Assembly: GCF_000148725.1 (NCBI RefSeq)
Contig: NZ_GL476310.1
Coordinates: 316,512-367,537 of the forward strand
DNA from: Roseibium sp. TrichSKD4
GTDB lineage: Bacteria; Pseudomonadota; Alphaproteobacteria; Rhizobiales; Stappiaceae
Direction: 5' to 3'
DNA: 51,026 bases
Shown piece by piece: positions 8,312-16,165 of this stretch. The notes beneath the pieces are model-generated. The model saw only the letters and a list, made by a program, of their open reading frames with translations. It made no database searches and was not told the origin of the DNA. A program made the position numbers and the translations under genes. How positions within the stretch are numbered: position 1 is the stretch's first letter; each line of letters begins with the position of its first letter.

Positions 8312-9331
8312 TCACATCGTCATCACGATGCGACCGTCGATATCTCCGGCGCGCATCTTGTCGAAGATGGCGTTGATATTGTCGAGCTTGTCTTCCGAGT
8401 AGTGCGAGGCAACTTTACCTTCAGCTGCAAACTGAAGGGATTCCATCAGGTCATTGCGTGTTCCCACGATCGAGCCGCGAATGGTCTTGCGCGTGAGCAC
8501 CGTGTCGAAGATTGGCAGCGGGAAGTCTCCGGGCGGCAGGCCGACCAGAGACATCGTGCCTCGGCGTCCCAACATTCCGAACGCTTGGCTGAATGACTTG
8601 GGTGAGACCGCTGTGACCAGCGCACCTTCCGCTCCGCCACCCTTTTGAACTTCTGCGACTGGATCGACTTCTGCCGCATTGATGGTCATGTCAGCGCCGA
8701 GGTCACGTGCCAGTTTCAGCTTGCTGTCTGCAATATCTACGGCAATCACGTGAAGTCCCATGGCCTTGGCATATTGGACAGCAAGATGGCCGAGACCGCC
8801 AATCCCCGAAATGACAACGGTGTCCCCGGGACGAGTATCGGTTTCCTTCAGACCCTTGTAGACGGTCACGCCCGCGCACAGGATCGGTGCGGCTGGGGCA
8901 AAGCCAAGGTTATTCGGCAGGTGTCCGACGTAGTTGGGATCGGCCAGAACATATTCGGCAAAGCCACCATTCACGCTGTAACCGGTGTTCTGTTGATCGC
9001 CGCACAAGCTTTCCCATCCACCAACGCAGTGGCGGCAATGGCCGCACGCTGTGTGAAGCCACGGTACGCCGACACGATCACCTTCCTTCACAGACGTGAC
9101 CCCTTCGCCGACTTCGCACACGAAGCCAACGCCCTCATGGCCGGGAATGAAGGGTGGATTGGGTTTAACCGGCCAGTCCCCTTCGGCTGAGTGAAGGTCG
9201 GTGTGGCATACACCGCAGGCTTCGATTTTGACGATGACTTTTCCCGGCGTTGCTGTTGGTCGGACAACTGCAGATACATCAAGTGGAGCACCAAAGGCGC
9301 GAACAACCGCCGCCTTCATTTCGTTGGGCAT
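8312..9331 (-). CDS. adhP: Zinc-dependent alcohol dehydrogenase, AdhP type
   Basis: About 339 residues of medium-chain alcohol dehydrogenase. Catalytic zinc ligands lie in CGVCHTDLH and GHEGVG. The structural zinc loop has four cysteines (CGHCRHCVGGWESLC), and the NAD site is GIGGLGHLA. The length and order match AdhP, which oxidises ethanol and other primary alcohols in the cytoplasm. I chose the ATG at 9331 because GGGAG lies 6 bases upstream and the extra upstream residues of the longer frame have no counterpart in the family. It appears to be a single-gene unit. Confidence 0.9.
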   Translation of the reverse strand: MPNEMKAAVVRAFGAPLDVSAVVRPTATPGKVIVKIEACGVCHTDLHSAEGDWPVKPNPPFIPGHEGVGFVCEVGEGVTSVKEGDRVGVPWLHTACGHCRHCVGGWESLCGDQQNTGYSVNGGFAEYVLADPNYVGHLPNNLGFAPAAPILCAGVTVYKGLKETDTRPGDTVVISGIGGLGHLAVQYAKAMGLHVIAVDIADSKLKLARDLGADMTINAAEVDPVAEVQKGGGAEGALVTAVSPKSFSQAFGMLGRRGTMSLVGLPPGDFPLPIFDTVLTRKTIRGSIVGTRNDLMESLQFAAEGKVASHYSEDKLDNINAIFDKMRAGDIDGRIVMTM

Positions 9332-9469
9332 GGAAAACTCCCAAATACCTAGAATGACGAGCGAAGGAATACGCAACCATTGCGGGAGTGACAATACGCG
9401 TCAAACCCTATGAAGAAACACGAAGTAATGGTGTTACACCAATGAGTTACGTTGGGTGGAGTGGAGAGT

Positions 9470-11779
9470 TCAGGGGCGCTGGGCTTTCGAAGTTAAGGCT
9501 GCAACCAATGTTTCGCGGAGGCGGTTCAAAGTGTAGGGTTTTCTCAAGGTGGTGAAGACGTTGGGGTCTTTCAAAATGTCTGACTGAGCTTCTTCGGCAA
9601 AACCTGAAACGATGATGGCACAAACATTCGGATCAATTGCCTTCATTTCTGCAAGCGCCTGTCCACCATCCATCCGCGGCATATTGATATCAAGAAGAAC
9701 TGCGCTGATAAGATCCTTGTTGGCTGCATATATTTCGACGCCTTCTTTTCCGTCTTGGGCGAACAAGACCCTGTAGCCAAGGACGTCGAGAAGCGAGTTG
9801 GCGATATCCCTCAGATCATCTTCATCTTCCACCAATAGGATCGTTGAGTTTTCGGTTACACTCGCCTGTCCTGAAGGTGGGGTTGAATTGTGTTGCGTCT
9901 TCTCAAGCGGCCCGTTTGCGGTAGGAAGCAGAATTGTAAATGTAGTGCCAAGCTGAACACGGGTTCGAACAGTGATCGCTCCCTTGTGATCCTGCACAGT
10001 ACCCAAAGCGGCAGCCAGCCCCAGACCAGTTCCTTCCGAACTGCTTTTGGTGGTGAAAAATGGATCGAAGATACGGGGCAACAAGTCATCCGGTATGCCA
10101 GTGCCGGAGTCTGAGATCGAAATTCTTACATATGCACCAGGTTCAATTTCAAAGGCTGTAAGCAGTTGAGTTTCCCTTTCTGTAAGCGTGCAGTTCTCAA
10201 GCTTGATCCGCAATTCTCCGCCATCTGGCATTGCTTGAATGGCGTTGATGCCAATGTTCATGAAAACGGCTTGAAGACTGCTTGTGTTGCCCAGAGTAAG
10301 CGTATTTTTTGCGTCATTAGTACAATTGATGGAAATCCGGCGATCAATCGTGTTTTTGAGCAGTTCAAGTGTGTCTTCGATAATTGTATGCAGATCGACC
10401 GTGCTGAAGGAGTACTCCGTAACACGGGCAAAAGCCGTCAGTTTGTCTACGAGTTCTGAGGACTGTTCGGCTGCGCCAATGATTTGGCGGATCAGTTTTT
10501 TGCTTTTTTCAGAGACGTTTTTGCCATCGTGGAGCTCGATCAGCTCCACAGCGCCCAAAATGGCCGCCAGACTGTTGTTGAAGTCATGTGCAATACCGCC
10601 GGCGAGCTGACCAATTGCCTGCATTTTTTCACTGGAACTGATCCGCTGTTCCATCAAGTACTCATCCGTAACATCGCGAAACACGAGCACGACGCCAACA
10701 ATTTTCCCACTTGTGTCCCGAATAGGAGCTCCAGAATCTGCTATCTGAAATTCTGGTCCTTCGCGGGAGATGAGAGCCGTATGGTTTGCAAGTCCAATAA
10801 TGTGGCCCGTTTCCAGAACCCGTTCGACCGGACTGGGCACCGGCGCACCCGTTTGGCTGTTTTTGATAACAAACACCTCTGACAGAGGGCGACCTGTAGC
10901 TTCTTCCGCACTCCAGCCTGTTAGCTGTTCGGCAATTGGGTTCATACGCGTTACGCGCCCATCAGTATTAGTCGCGATGACAGCGTCACCAATTGAGTTT
11001 AGTGTAATACGCAGGTTTTCTTCACTGATGCGGAGTTGTCGTTCAGACTGATATCGCGCATGAATATCGAGAATGAATGCAATCACTAATGTGACAGTGC
11101 CCTTGCTCTCTATGAGAGGCGCGTAGGTGATCGACGTCATTCGATTTTCTGAGGCCGCAAACAGAATATCGAATGAGGAAGCCTGTCCGGCAAAGGCATC
11201 TTCAAGATGGGGTCGTAGAATTGGCCAATTCTTGTCGCCCACAGCAGCTTTGACGGTTAAGCCATTTGCTATATCGGTATCCGAGATGCTCCTCGTTCTC
11301 CGGTAGGTGTTGTTAGCTGACACGATTTTGTAGTCTGGAGATATCCCGCAGACCGCCGCAGGAATGTTGTCGAGGAGAACCTGTATTTGAGCCTGGGTGT
11401 TTGCGAGGTTTCGAATGTTTGGACGCAGAATGCGCCACCAAACAAAGACGATAATGCTCAAAAGCCCCAAAAGACTGAAGAGAAAGATCTGCCAAATTCG
11501 CCTGATGGTTTTGTCGCGAACCTCTTCCAGTAAGTTGGATCGGGCAAAAATCGGGTCCATGACTTGTCCGCTCTGAAGAGCAAAAACAAACTGCACGCTC
11601 CAATGCGAAAAGTTGTTGCGGACAAGGGCTGTGGGAGCGGTAGCCGCTTCAAACAGCCTTGCGCGAGTTTTATCTGAAGTGAACAAGGTTGCCAGTTGAA
11701 GTTCAGTTTCTTCATCAGTGACCACAAATTGGCGATGTAAACGGCTATGTGCGAGACGCTCTTTGATATCATCATGCAA
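9470..11779 (-). CDS. Hybrid sensor histidine kinase, main part after an in-frame stop
   Basis: About 769 residues. In order: rest of an extracytoplasmic sensor region (1-90), a membrane helix (about 97-116), two PAS domains (about 130-245 and 250-375), a HisKA domain with His398 in GGIAHDFNN, and an ATPase domain with Asn508 and G boxes DSGTGIPDD and GTGLGLA. A C-terminal receiver follows, with Asp697 in LLDINMPRMDG and Lys747. The first membrane helix is encoded just upstream in the same frame, separated by a single TAG at 11804-11806. The TTG at 11779 is only the first possible restart. If translated alone, the product would lack its first helix and the sensor region would lie on the wrong side of the membrane. 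Confidence 0.85.
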   Translation of the reverse strand: MHDDIKERLAHSRLHRQFVVTDEETELQLATLFTSDKTRARLFEAATAPTALVRNNFSHWSVQFVFALQSGQVMDPIFARSNLLEEVRDKTIRRIWQIFLFSLLGLLSIIVFVWWRILRPNIRNLANTQAQIQVLLDNIPAAVCGISPDYKIVSANNTYRRTRSISDTDIANGLTVKAAVGDKNWPILRPHLEDAFAGQASSFDILFAASENRMTSITYAPLIESKGTVTLVIAFILDIHARYQSERQLRISEENLRITLNSIGDAVIATNTDGRVTRMNPIAEQLTGWSAEEATGRPLSEVFVIKNSQTGAPVPSPVERVLETGHIIGLANHTALISREGPEFQIADSGAPIRDTSGKIVGVVLVFRDVTDEYLMEQRISSSEKMQAIGQLAGGIAHDFNNSLAAILGAVELIELHDGKNVSEKSKKLIRQIIGAAEQSSELVDKLTAFARVTEYSFSTVDLHTIIEDTLELLKNTIDRRISINCTNDAKNTLTLGNTSSLQAVFMNIGINAIQAMPDGGELRIKLENCTLTERETQLLTAFEIEPGAYVRISISDSGTGIPDDLLPRIFDPFFTTKSSSEGTGLGLAAALGTVQDHKGAITVRTRVQLGTTFTILLPTANGPLEKTQHNSTPPSGQASVTENSTILLVEDEDDLRDIANSLLDVLGYRVLFAQDGKEGVEIYAANKDLISAVLLDINMPRMDGGQALAEMKAIDPNVCAIIVSGFAEEAQSDILKDPNVFTTLRKPYTLNRLRETLVAALTSKAQRP

Positions 11780-11803
11780 GGAAAATTGCGCATCGAGATG
11801 ATC

Positions 11804-12112
11804 CTACAGCCGCTTCTGAATAGCAGATAAAACTTGGTTTGGAGTTTTCTCCGTCGAGTCAGGTTCCAGCAAATAACCGACAATGGTAAGCGTCTTGCGC
11901 CATTGATTGGCCTCCTGGAATGTTAGGATCGATATGGTGTTGGCCGCTTGGTAAATACTGAAAAGCCAGACAGCCAAGCCAGCGCACAAAACCGCAAAAA
12001 CCGCAATTGAAATGATCGAAATGTCGGCAGCGCTTCGTCCCGCCAAAAGCCTCGGTAAAACCTTTGGTGTTCCCGGTGGACTGGTTGAAGGGGGGGCTGT
12101 TCCTCTCGTCAT
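11804..12112 (-). pseudogene. N-terminal part of the same sensor kinase, ended by an in-frame TAG
   Basis: 102 codons: a Pro-rich cytoplasmic start, one membrane helix (about residues 33-55, ISIAVFAVLCAGLAVWLFSI), then the beginning of a periplasmic domain ending AIQKRL before TAG. Beyond the stop the frame goes on through DHLDAQFS directly into the kinase, with no shift. Together the two parts form the normal helix, periplasmic domain, helix, PAS, kinase plan of about 880 codons. A CAG-to-TAG change is the simplest cause. The ATG overlaps the stop of the solute-binding-protein gene in an ATGA. Whether readthrough or a sequencing error applies cannot be told here. Confidence 0.75.
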
Positions 12113-13392
12113 TCGGCCCCAAGCTTTTCTCTAGCAAGACTTAGAGCTTTCAAAGAGTGTAAGGCTTCCTCAACAGCGTCGTTGATCGAATGGGATGGGT
12201 CGCGCCAGATGATTTGGCCAACTGCTGCGATCGCATCCATAGTTTGTGTCCATTCCCGTGAACTCAGTAGGAATTTATCACTGGCTTTGTCCCAGTGTTC
12301 GGTTGACTGTTTGGAGCAGGGGTGCAGCAAGCTGCTGTCGACATTCTTGTAGGCTGGAACCCCACCTTTTCGTATGATGTAGGTTTGAATGTGTTCGGGA
12401 ATAGCAACGGTTTCGATAAATATATTTTGCCCGGCTGTGTGCCTAACACCCACAGCGTTCGTGAGAGCGATTGTATCCAGCGACCAGAGTACATAGGTGT
12501 TTCCCGGTGGCATCTCGCACGTTACTCCCCCCGAGGGGGGGAGAAGTGGAGACGAAAAGTCGCCGAGCACATTCGCAAGTGCGCGTCCCTGGACGACATG
12601 GTCGACGGCTGTGTCCCAGTATAAGTCCTTGAAGTCCGGATTAGCGACGTAACGGAGCCTTTTTAAAACTTTGAATGAAAGCCCAAGGTTTTCTTTGATC
12701 TGGGGAGACTGACTGTCACCGGAGATAAGCGTTTGAAATTGATCAGCGGAAAAAAATTCCGCCATTATGGATCCGATCAGAAAGCGAATTTGCCACCGTT
12801 GGTCTGAAACGCTGATGCCATAATACCCTTTGGCATGAACCATTTCGGCTAGGCTGAGAAACTGTTCCCATGTCTTTGGTGGCTCTTGAGCGAACAATTC
12901 AAGTAAACCATCATTGTAGAGGATATGGTTTTGAAGATGGATGCCGACAGGCAGAAGTGCAAAATGACTTTCGTCATAGCGAACAACGTCCAAAATTTCA
13001 GTTCTAAGTATTTCCGAAAAGTCGTGTCCTCCGACTTCGAGCGGGATCTTTCGGAATGTCCCTTGGTCAACGAGGGCTGAAACGGCCTCGTTTCCACCTA
13101 TCCAGAAAACTGCGCTGGGTGGGGCAAAAAGAGCAAGGCGCTCTGCATACGCGCGACGCACGCCCAAAAAGTTGGTTTCCACGGCATGTTCTGACCAATC
13201 TACACCTTTTTCTTTCGTCGGATTGCTGAAGGCTCTCAGTGCGTGGCCTTCCTCTGGAGTTGCCCAAAGGTGCAGAAGTTCAAATTTCGGTGGTGCCTCG
13301 TCGGATTTTGCAAGGACTTTGTCAGTCACCGTTCCGACAACTAGAAGCAAGCTACAGAATATCAGAGTGTGAAATCGAAACGTTTTGAACAT
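12109..13392 (-). CDS. Periplasmic solute-binding protein (family 1) coupled to the sensor kinase
   Basis: About 427 residues. It has a signal peptide (MFKTFRFHTLIFCSLLLVVG, cleavage near VLA-KS) and then a periplasmic binding fold of the sugar-type family 1: LLHLWATPEEGHALRAF, later LLPVGIHLQNHILYNDGLL and TWEQFLSLAEMVHAKGYYG. No ABC permease or ATPase is near. Instead its TGA overlaps the ATG of the sensor kinase. I infer that it serves as a ligand sensor delivering a carbohydrate-like signal to the kinase periplasmic domain, as binding-protein/kinase pairs do elsewhere. The start was set at ATG 13392, which begins the signal peptide; a TTG five codons upstream is also possible. Confidence 0.8.
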   Translation of the reverse strand: MFKTFRFHTLIFCSLLLVVGTVTDKVLAKSDEAPPKFELLHLWATPEEGHALRAFSNPTKEKGVDWSEHAVETNFLGVRRAYAERLALFAPPSAVFWIGGNEAVSALVDQGTFRKIPLEVGGHDFSEILRTEILDVVRYDESHFALLPVGIHLQNHILYNDGLLELFAQEPPKTWEQFLSLAEMVHAKGYYGISVSDQRWQIRFLIGSIMAEFFSADQFQTLISGDSQSPQIKENLGLSFKVLKRLRYVANPDFKDLYWDTAVDHVVQGRALANVLGDFSSPLLPPSGGVTCEMPPGNTYVLWSLDTIALTNAVGVRHTAGQNIFIETVAIPEHIQTYIIRKGGVPAYKNVDSSLLHPCSKQSTEHWDKASDKFLLSSREWTQTMDAIAAVGQIIWRDPSHSINDAVEEALHSLKALSLAREKLGAE

Positions 13393-13745
13393 GACACAGC
13401 CACACAAATGAAAAGTATAGCTCGAAGGCTATAGTCACTGTGTTCTCGCAGCAACATGAGAATTTTACTTAGATTCTATTGGTAATGTTAAATAAACCAA
13501 AGATAGAATATTTCTCCTTTAAGTTGATTCATTTTGTGATCAGGTCTGACAGCACACGGGGTGATAAATTGATGTATTGCCCTTTCGAGGTGTTGGTGCG
13601 AATGTACAATGTAAGTGCTGTGCCGAGTAAAAAAGTGAAAGGCTCAAGTCAAAATTGCCTCTACTCAAAGTCTATTTTTTTCGATAGTTCTGTCTTGCGT
13701 AAAAACAACATATTGCTGTTACCTATATGAGGTCCGGTCCTGGCA
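13393..13745. other. AT-rich intergenic region between divergent sensory genes
   Basis: This 353-base gap separates the solute-binding-protein gene (minus) from the MarR gene (plus). It is clearly richer in A and T than its surroundings and should hold the promoters of both units. An open frame at 13479-13730 has no protein-like composition or ribosome-binding site, so I do not call it a gene. I found no convincing -35/-10 pair or operator. Confidence 0.5.
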
Positions 13746-14195
13746 ATGATAAAAAAAGATGTCGCTGCGGCAATTTTGATGGAAAAAATCGTCCGGGATG
13801 TTTATTCCAATAAGGGGTCTCGGGAAGTTCAGCCGTTGCAATGGTCGATTTTGCGGTATTTGGATCGTGCATCAGCAAAGAGTAGCGACTTGACATCCAT
13901 AGCCAGATTTTTGGGTTTGACTCTGTCGCCGATTAGTAGAGCGGTGCAGACGTTGGAAAAACGTGGGTTTGTTACAAAGCGACCTGATCCGCAGTCGGGT
14001 CGCGCGGTTGTCATTTCATTGTCGGACGAGGGTCAGGCAATTCTTGAGGCGGATCCTATCCTGAAAATTGCAGGCAAGATCAACGCCCTTCCGGAGGCTG
14101 AGCGCGAACAGTTTAGAACCGCACTCAGATCGTTATGGCTGCTGGAACAAATAGAAGATGGGGATGCGGATGGCGCAGATCTTGCTCATCGATGA
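13746..14195 (+). CDS. MarR family transcriptional regulator
   Basis: A 149-residue winged-helix protein. The recognition helix region reads LTLSPISRAVQTLEKRGFV, followed by the wing with the DPQSGRAVVISLSDEG pattern typical of MarR. The C-terminal dimer part is short. It overlaps the next gene, a response regulator, by 26-38 bases, so the two are co-translated. It faces away from the binding-protein/kinase unit, suggesting that one of the two units may control the other. The ribosome-binding site is weak, so the exact start is uncertain. Confidence 0.82.
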   Translation: MIKKDVAAAILMEKIVRDVYSNKGSREVQPLQWSILRYLDRASAKSSDLTSIARFLGLTLSPISRAVQTLEKRGFVTKRPDPQSGRAVVISLSDEGQAILEADPILKIAGKINALPEAEREQFRTALRSLWLLEQIEDGDADGADLAHR

Positions 14196-14547
14196 CGACG
14201 CCGATCTAGTAGAGCTATTTGCGGATATGCTCAGCCATGACGGGTTTAAAGTCAGTACAGCCGAAACGTTTCAGGCGGGGATAGATTTGATCCGCAATGG
14301 CTTTGTGCCGGATGCCATGATTGTCGATTTCTGGATTGGAAACGAAGATCCGGTTGGCTTTTTGGATGCTGTTAAGGCAGAGCACCCGGATATTCCATTT
14401 TTGATTATTTCCGGGGGGCGGGATGCCCTCTCACTTGAGATGACACAGGCTGTCGCTGAAATCAGTGGTGCAGTTGTATTTTTGCAAAAACCATTTCGCC
14501 GTGCCGATCTTACCAGCGCACTTAACGGAATTTTAGCAACAAATTGA
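14170..14547 (+). CDS. Single-domain response regulator
   Basis: About 125 residues and nothing but a receiver domain. Acidic pair DDDAD follows the first strand, the phosphate-accepting Asp is in AMIVDFWIG, then a Ser in IISGG and Lys in LQKPFRRADL. It carries no output domain, so it acts by protein contact, as a phosphate carrier, or as a partner of the MarR protein whose gene it overlaps. ATG 14170 was chosen because GGGGA lies 5 bases upstream. ATG 14158 and 14164 are also in frame. The hybrid kinase on the other strand is the obvious candidate phosphate donor (inference). Confidence 0.8.
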   Translation: MAQILLIDDDADLVELFADMLSHDGFKVSTAETFQAGIDLIRNGFVPDAMIVDFWIGNEDPVGFLDAVKAEHPDIPFLIISGGRDALSLEMTQAVAEISGAVVFLQKPFRRADLTSALNGILATN

Positions 14548-14609
14548 GGCGTCTAACCGCCGTAAATCGACTCATGCGATAAATAACTATGTCGAGTTCA
14601 ATTTCCTGC

Positions 14610-14638
14610 TTGACATTAGTTGCCACTAGCAATAGAAA
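14610..14638 (+). promoter_or_regulatory. Sigma-70-like promoter with no gene behind it
   Basis: A perfect -35 hexamer TTGACA (14610-14615) is followed by exactly 17 bases and TAGAAA (14633-14638). It lies 63 bases after the response regulator stop and points to a stretch without an open frame that ends at a terminator. Confidence 0.45.
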
Positions 14639-14644
14639 GTTATT

Positions 14645-14850
14645 GTCGGAGAAACAAAGAGACTACGGCTCAGTATGGGTGTCAAAAAATACTGAAGCAA
14701 AAGCTTCGCCTAGGCTGTGTTTGAGTTAACAATCCCAATTCCGGCTAGTGCATCTAATGCGCGAAAAGCTGATTGCCTGTGGCCCCATCGCATAACAGTC
14801 AGCCGATAAACTAACATCTGACAGGCCGCCTTGGCGGCCTTTATATTTTT
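14645..14850 (+). ncRNA. Candidate small RNA, about 205 nt
   Basis: Bounded by the promoter-like element ending at 14638 and the terminator at 14823-14850. Inside, CAGTAT and ATACTG can pair across about 11 bases near the 5' end. No ribosome-binding site with a credible frame is seen. I do not recognise a known RNA family. Alternatively the terminator simply ends a long 3' UTR of the response regulator transcript. Confidence 0.35.
14823..14850 (+). terminator. Rho-independent terminator
   Basis: AGGCCGCC and GGCGGCCT form an 8-bp stem with a 2-base loop, followed by TTATATTTTT. The T-rich tail is on the plus side only, so it mainly ends plus-strand transcription. Confidence 0.75.
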
Positions 14851-14883
14851 CAAATATAAATGTTTGGAACAGGCTTTGTTCGA

Positions 14884-15597
14884 TCAGGTTTCCGCGTCAA
14901 CCGAAAGGGTGACGCGATCACCCGCAAACCATGTTGCGCCATATTCAACAGGTTGCCCATCGCTCGTTATGTTGATCGATATTGACTTTAGGACAGGCGC
15001 GTTTTCTGGAATTTTCAGTTTCAGGGCGACAAGGTTGGTCGCGCGCTTCGATGTCAGGCGTGTGCTGGCGCGTGTGTAGTCGTTTACGCCGCAAGAATTG
15101 AGGGCATGTGTGGTAGATCCAGTTGCTTGAATGTGTCTAAGCAAATCGGGGTACGGCCCGGCTGGAAAAGCCGAGCGAAACACAGCGAGCGGAACATCAT
15201 CTGCATATGAAATGCCCTCGATGACATGTACTTTTTCCCCCTCAACCAGCTTGAGCGCATTTCTTTCTTTTTCGTTTGCACTGCGGGTCTCTGAGGCGGT
15301 TATTTCCCGTGACCCAGCTTTGCCAATTGCGGAGAGGTTTTGGTGAAATCGGACGCGTTTTCCAATTGGGTAGTCAATTGGCGTGGTTGCGACAAAGGCC
15401 CCAGCGCCCCGCCGTGTAAAAATCACACCATCGTCAACAAGTGCGGCGAGGGACTGACGAACAGTGTGACGGTTGACTCCAAAGCGAGCGGCGAGTTGGG
15501 CCTCTGTCGGCAATTTATCGCCCGACTTGTAGTGAGCATTTGAGATATCCGAAAACACCGTATCTCGGATGGTCTTCCAAAGTGGTTCGCGGGCCAT
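14884..15597 (-). CDS. phnF: Phosphonate metabolism transcriptional regulator PhnF (GntR/HutC)
   Basis: A 237-residue GntR-type regulator. The N-terminal winged helix holds DKLPTEAQLAARFGVNRHTVRQSL and VFTRRGAGAFVA. The UTRA ligand domain follows from about residue 85, with LKSISINITSDGQPVEYGATWFAGDRV near the end split by strands typical of the HutC group. Divergence from phnG identifies it as PhnF, the local repressor of the carbon-phosphorus lyase operon. A palindrome over the phnG promoter is its probable site. It probably also controls its own transcription from the same 115-base gap. Confidence 0.9.
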   Translation of the reverse strand: MAREPLWKTIRDTVFSDISNAHYKSGDKLPTEAQLAARFGVNRHTVRQSLAALVDDGVIFTRRGAGAFVATTPIDYPIGKRVRFHQNLSAIGKAGSREITASETRSANEKERNALKLVEGEKVHVIEGISYADDVPLAVFRSAFPAGPYPDLLRHIQATGSTTHALNSCGVNDYTRASTRLTSKRATNLVALKLKIPENAPVLKSISINITSDGQPVEYGATWFAGDRVTLSVDAET

Positions 15598-15632
15598 GTG
15601 GGTCCTGTCATCAAAACTTCACCAAAAGATCA

Positions 15633-15661
15633 TTGCCAGTGAAAGGGCAACTCGATAATAT
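15633..15661 (+). promoter_or_regulatory. Promoter of the phnG-L operon
   Basis: TTGCCA at 15633-15638, a 17-base spacer and TAATAT at 15656-15661 form a good sigma-70 type promoter. Transcription would begin near 15668, about 45 bases before the phnG GTG and inside the palindrome. I saw no clear Pho box, but could not score one. Confidence 0.6.
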
Positions 15662-15690
15662 TTGTCTAGTTGTATAGTAATCTAGACAAA
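15661..15690. promoter_or_regulatory. Palindromic operator, probable PhnF site
   Basis: TTTGTCTAG (15661-15669) and CTAGACAAA (15682-15690) are perfect 9-base inverted arms around a 12-base centre that itself carries TTGTATAG. The element begins at the last base of the -10 box and covers the expected start site, the right place for a repressor. HutC-group regulators bind short palindromes of this style; assignment to PhnF is inference. Confidence 0.6.
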
Positions 15691-15712
15691 TTTACAAGAT
15701 GTCGAGGATCTC

Positions 15713-16165
15713 GTGCCTGATCAAACGGAAGAAAGCATCGCTAAACGGAAGTCCTGGATGTCAACGTTGGCGAAGGGGAAATCAGCGTCGATTGGCAAAT
15801 TGTTTCCCGATCTTCCAGTGTATGAAGTCATTCGTGCGCCGGAAACAGGAACCGTGATGGTCCGCGGCCGGACCGGTGGAACCGGCGCGTCGTTCAATCT
15901 AGGGGAAATGACTGTGACCCGATGTGCCGTACGACTGCCAGATGGAACCACTGGGCATGGGTATGTTCAGGGGCGAGACGGAGAGCATGCAACCCGGGCG
16001 GCTATCATTGACGCCCTCATGCAAGGTGTCGATGCCGAGAGAGTGGCGGCGGAGGTGATCGCCCCGCTTGAAGCAGAGTTCGAGGCATCTCGCCAAAGCC
16101 GCGCGGAAAAAGCGGCTGCGACGAAGGTGGACTTCTTCACGATGGTTCGAGGAGAAGATCAATGA
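15713..16165 (+). CDS. phnG: C-P lyase subunit PhnG
   Basis: A 150-residue PhnG. It starts at GTG with GAGG five bases upstream and shows the family core RKSWMSTLAKG, VMVRGRTGGTGASFNLGE and RCAVRLPDG. PhnG joins PhnH, PhnI and PhnJ in the cytoplasmic complex that couples alkylphosphonate to ATP and then cleaves the C-P bond. It overlaps phnH by 4 bases. Confidence 0.95.
   Translation: MPDQTEESIAKRKSWMSTLAKGKSASIGKLFPDLPVYEVIRAPETGTVMVRGRTGGTGASFNLGEMTVTRCAVRLPDGTTGHGYVQGRDGEHATRAAIIDALMQGVDAERVAAEVIAPLEAEFEASRQSRAEKAAATKVDFFTMVRGEDQ

Larger units (their letters stand above)
14548..14883. other. Intergenic region with promoter-like element and terminator
   Basis: The 336 bases between the response regulator and phnF hold no protein-coding frame that I can support. 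They do hold a promoter-like pair near 14610-14638 and a strong terminator at 14823-14850, described separately. Together these outline a possible small RNA. Confidence 0.5.

Noticed and set aside
13479-13730. 83-codon plus-strand frame between the sensory units
   Set aside because: AT-rich with unnatural composition and no ribosome-binding site; most likely promoter DNA.
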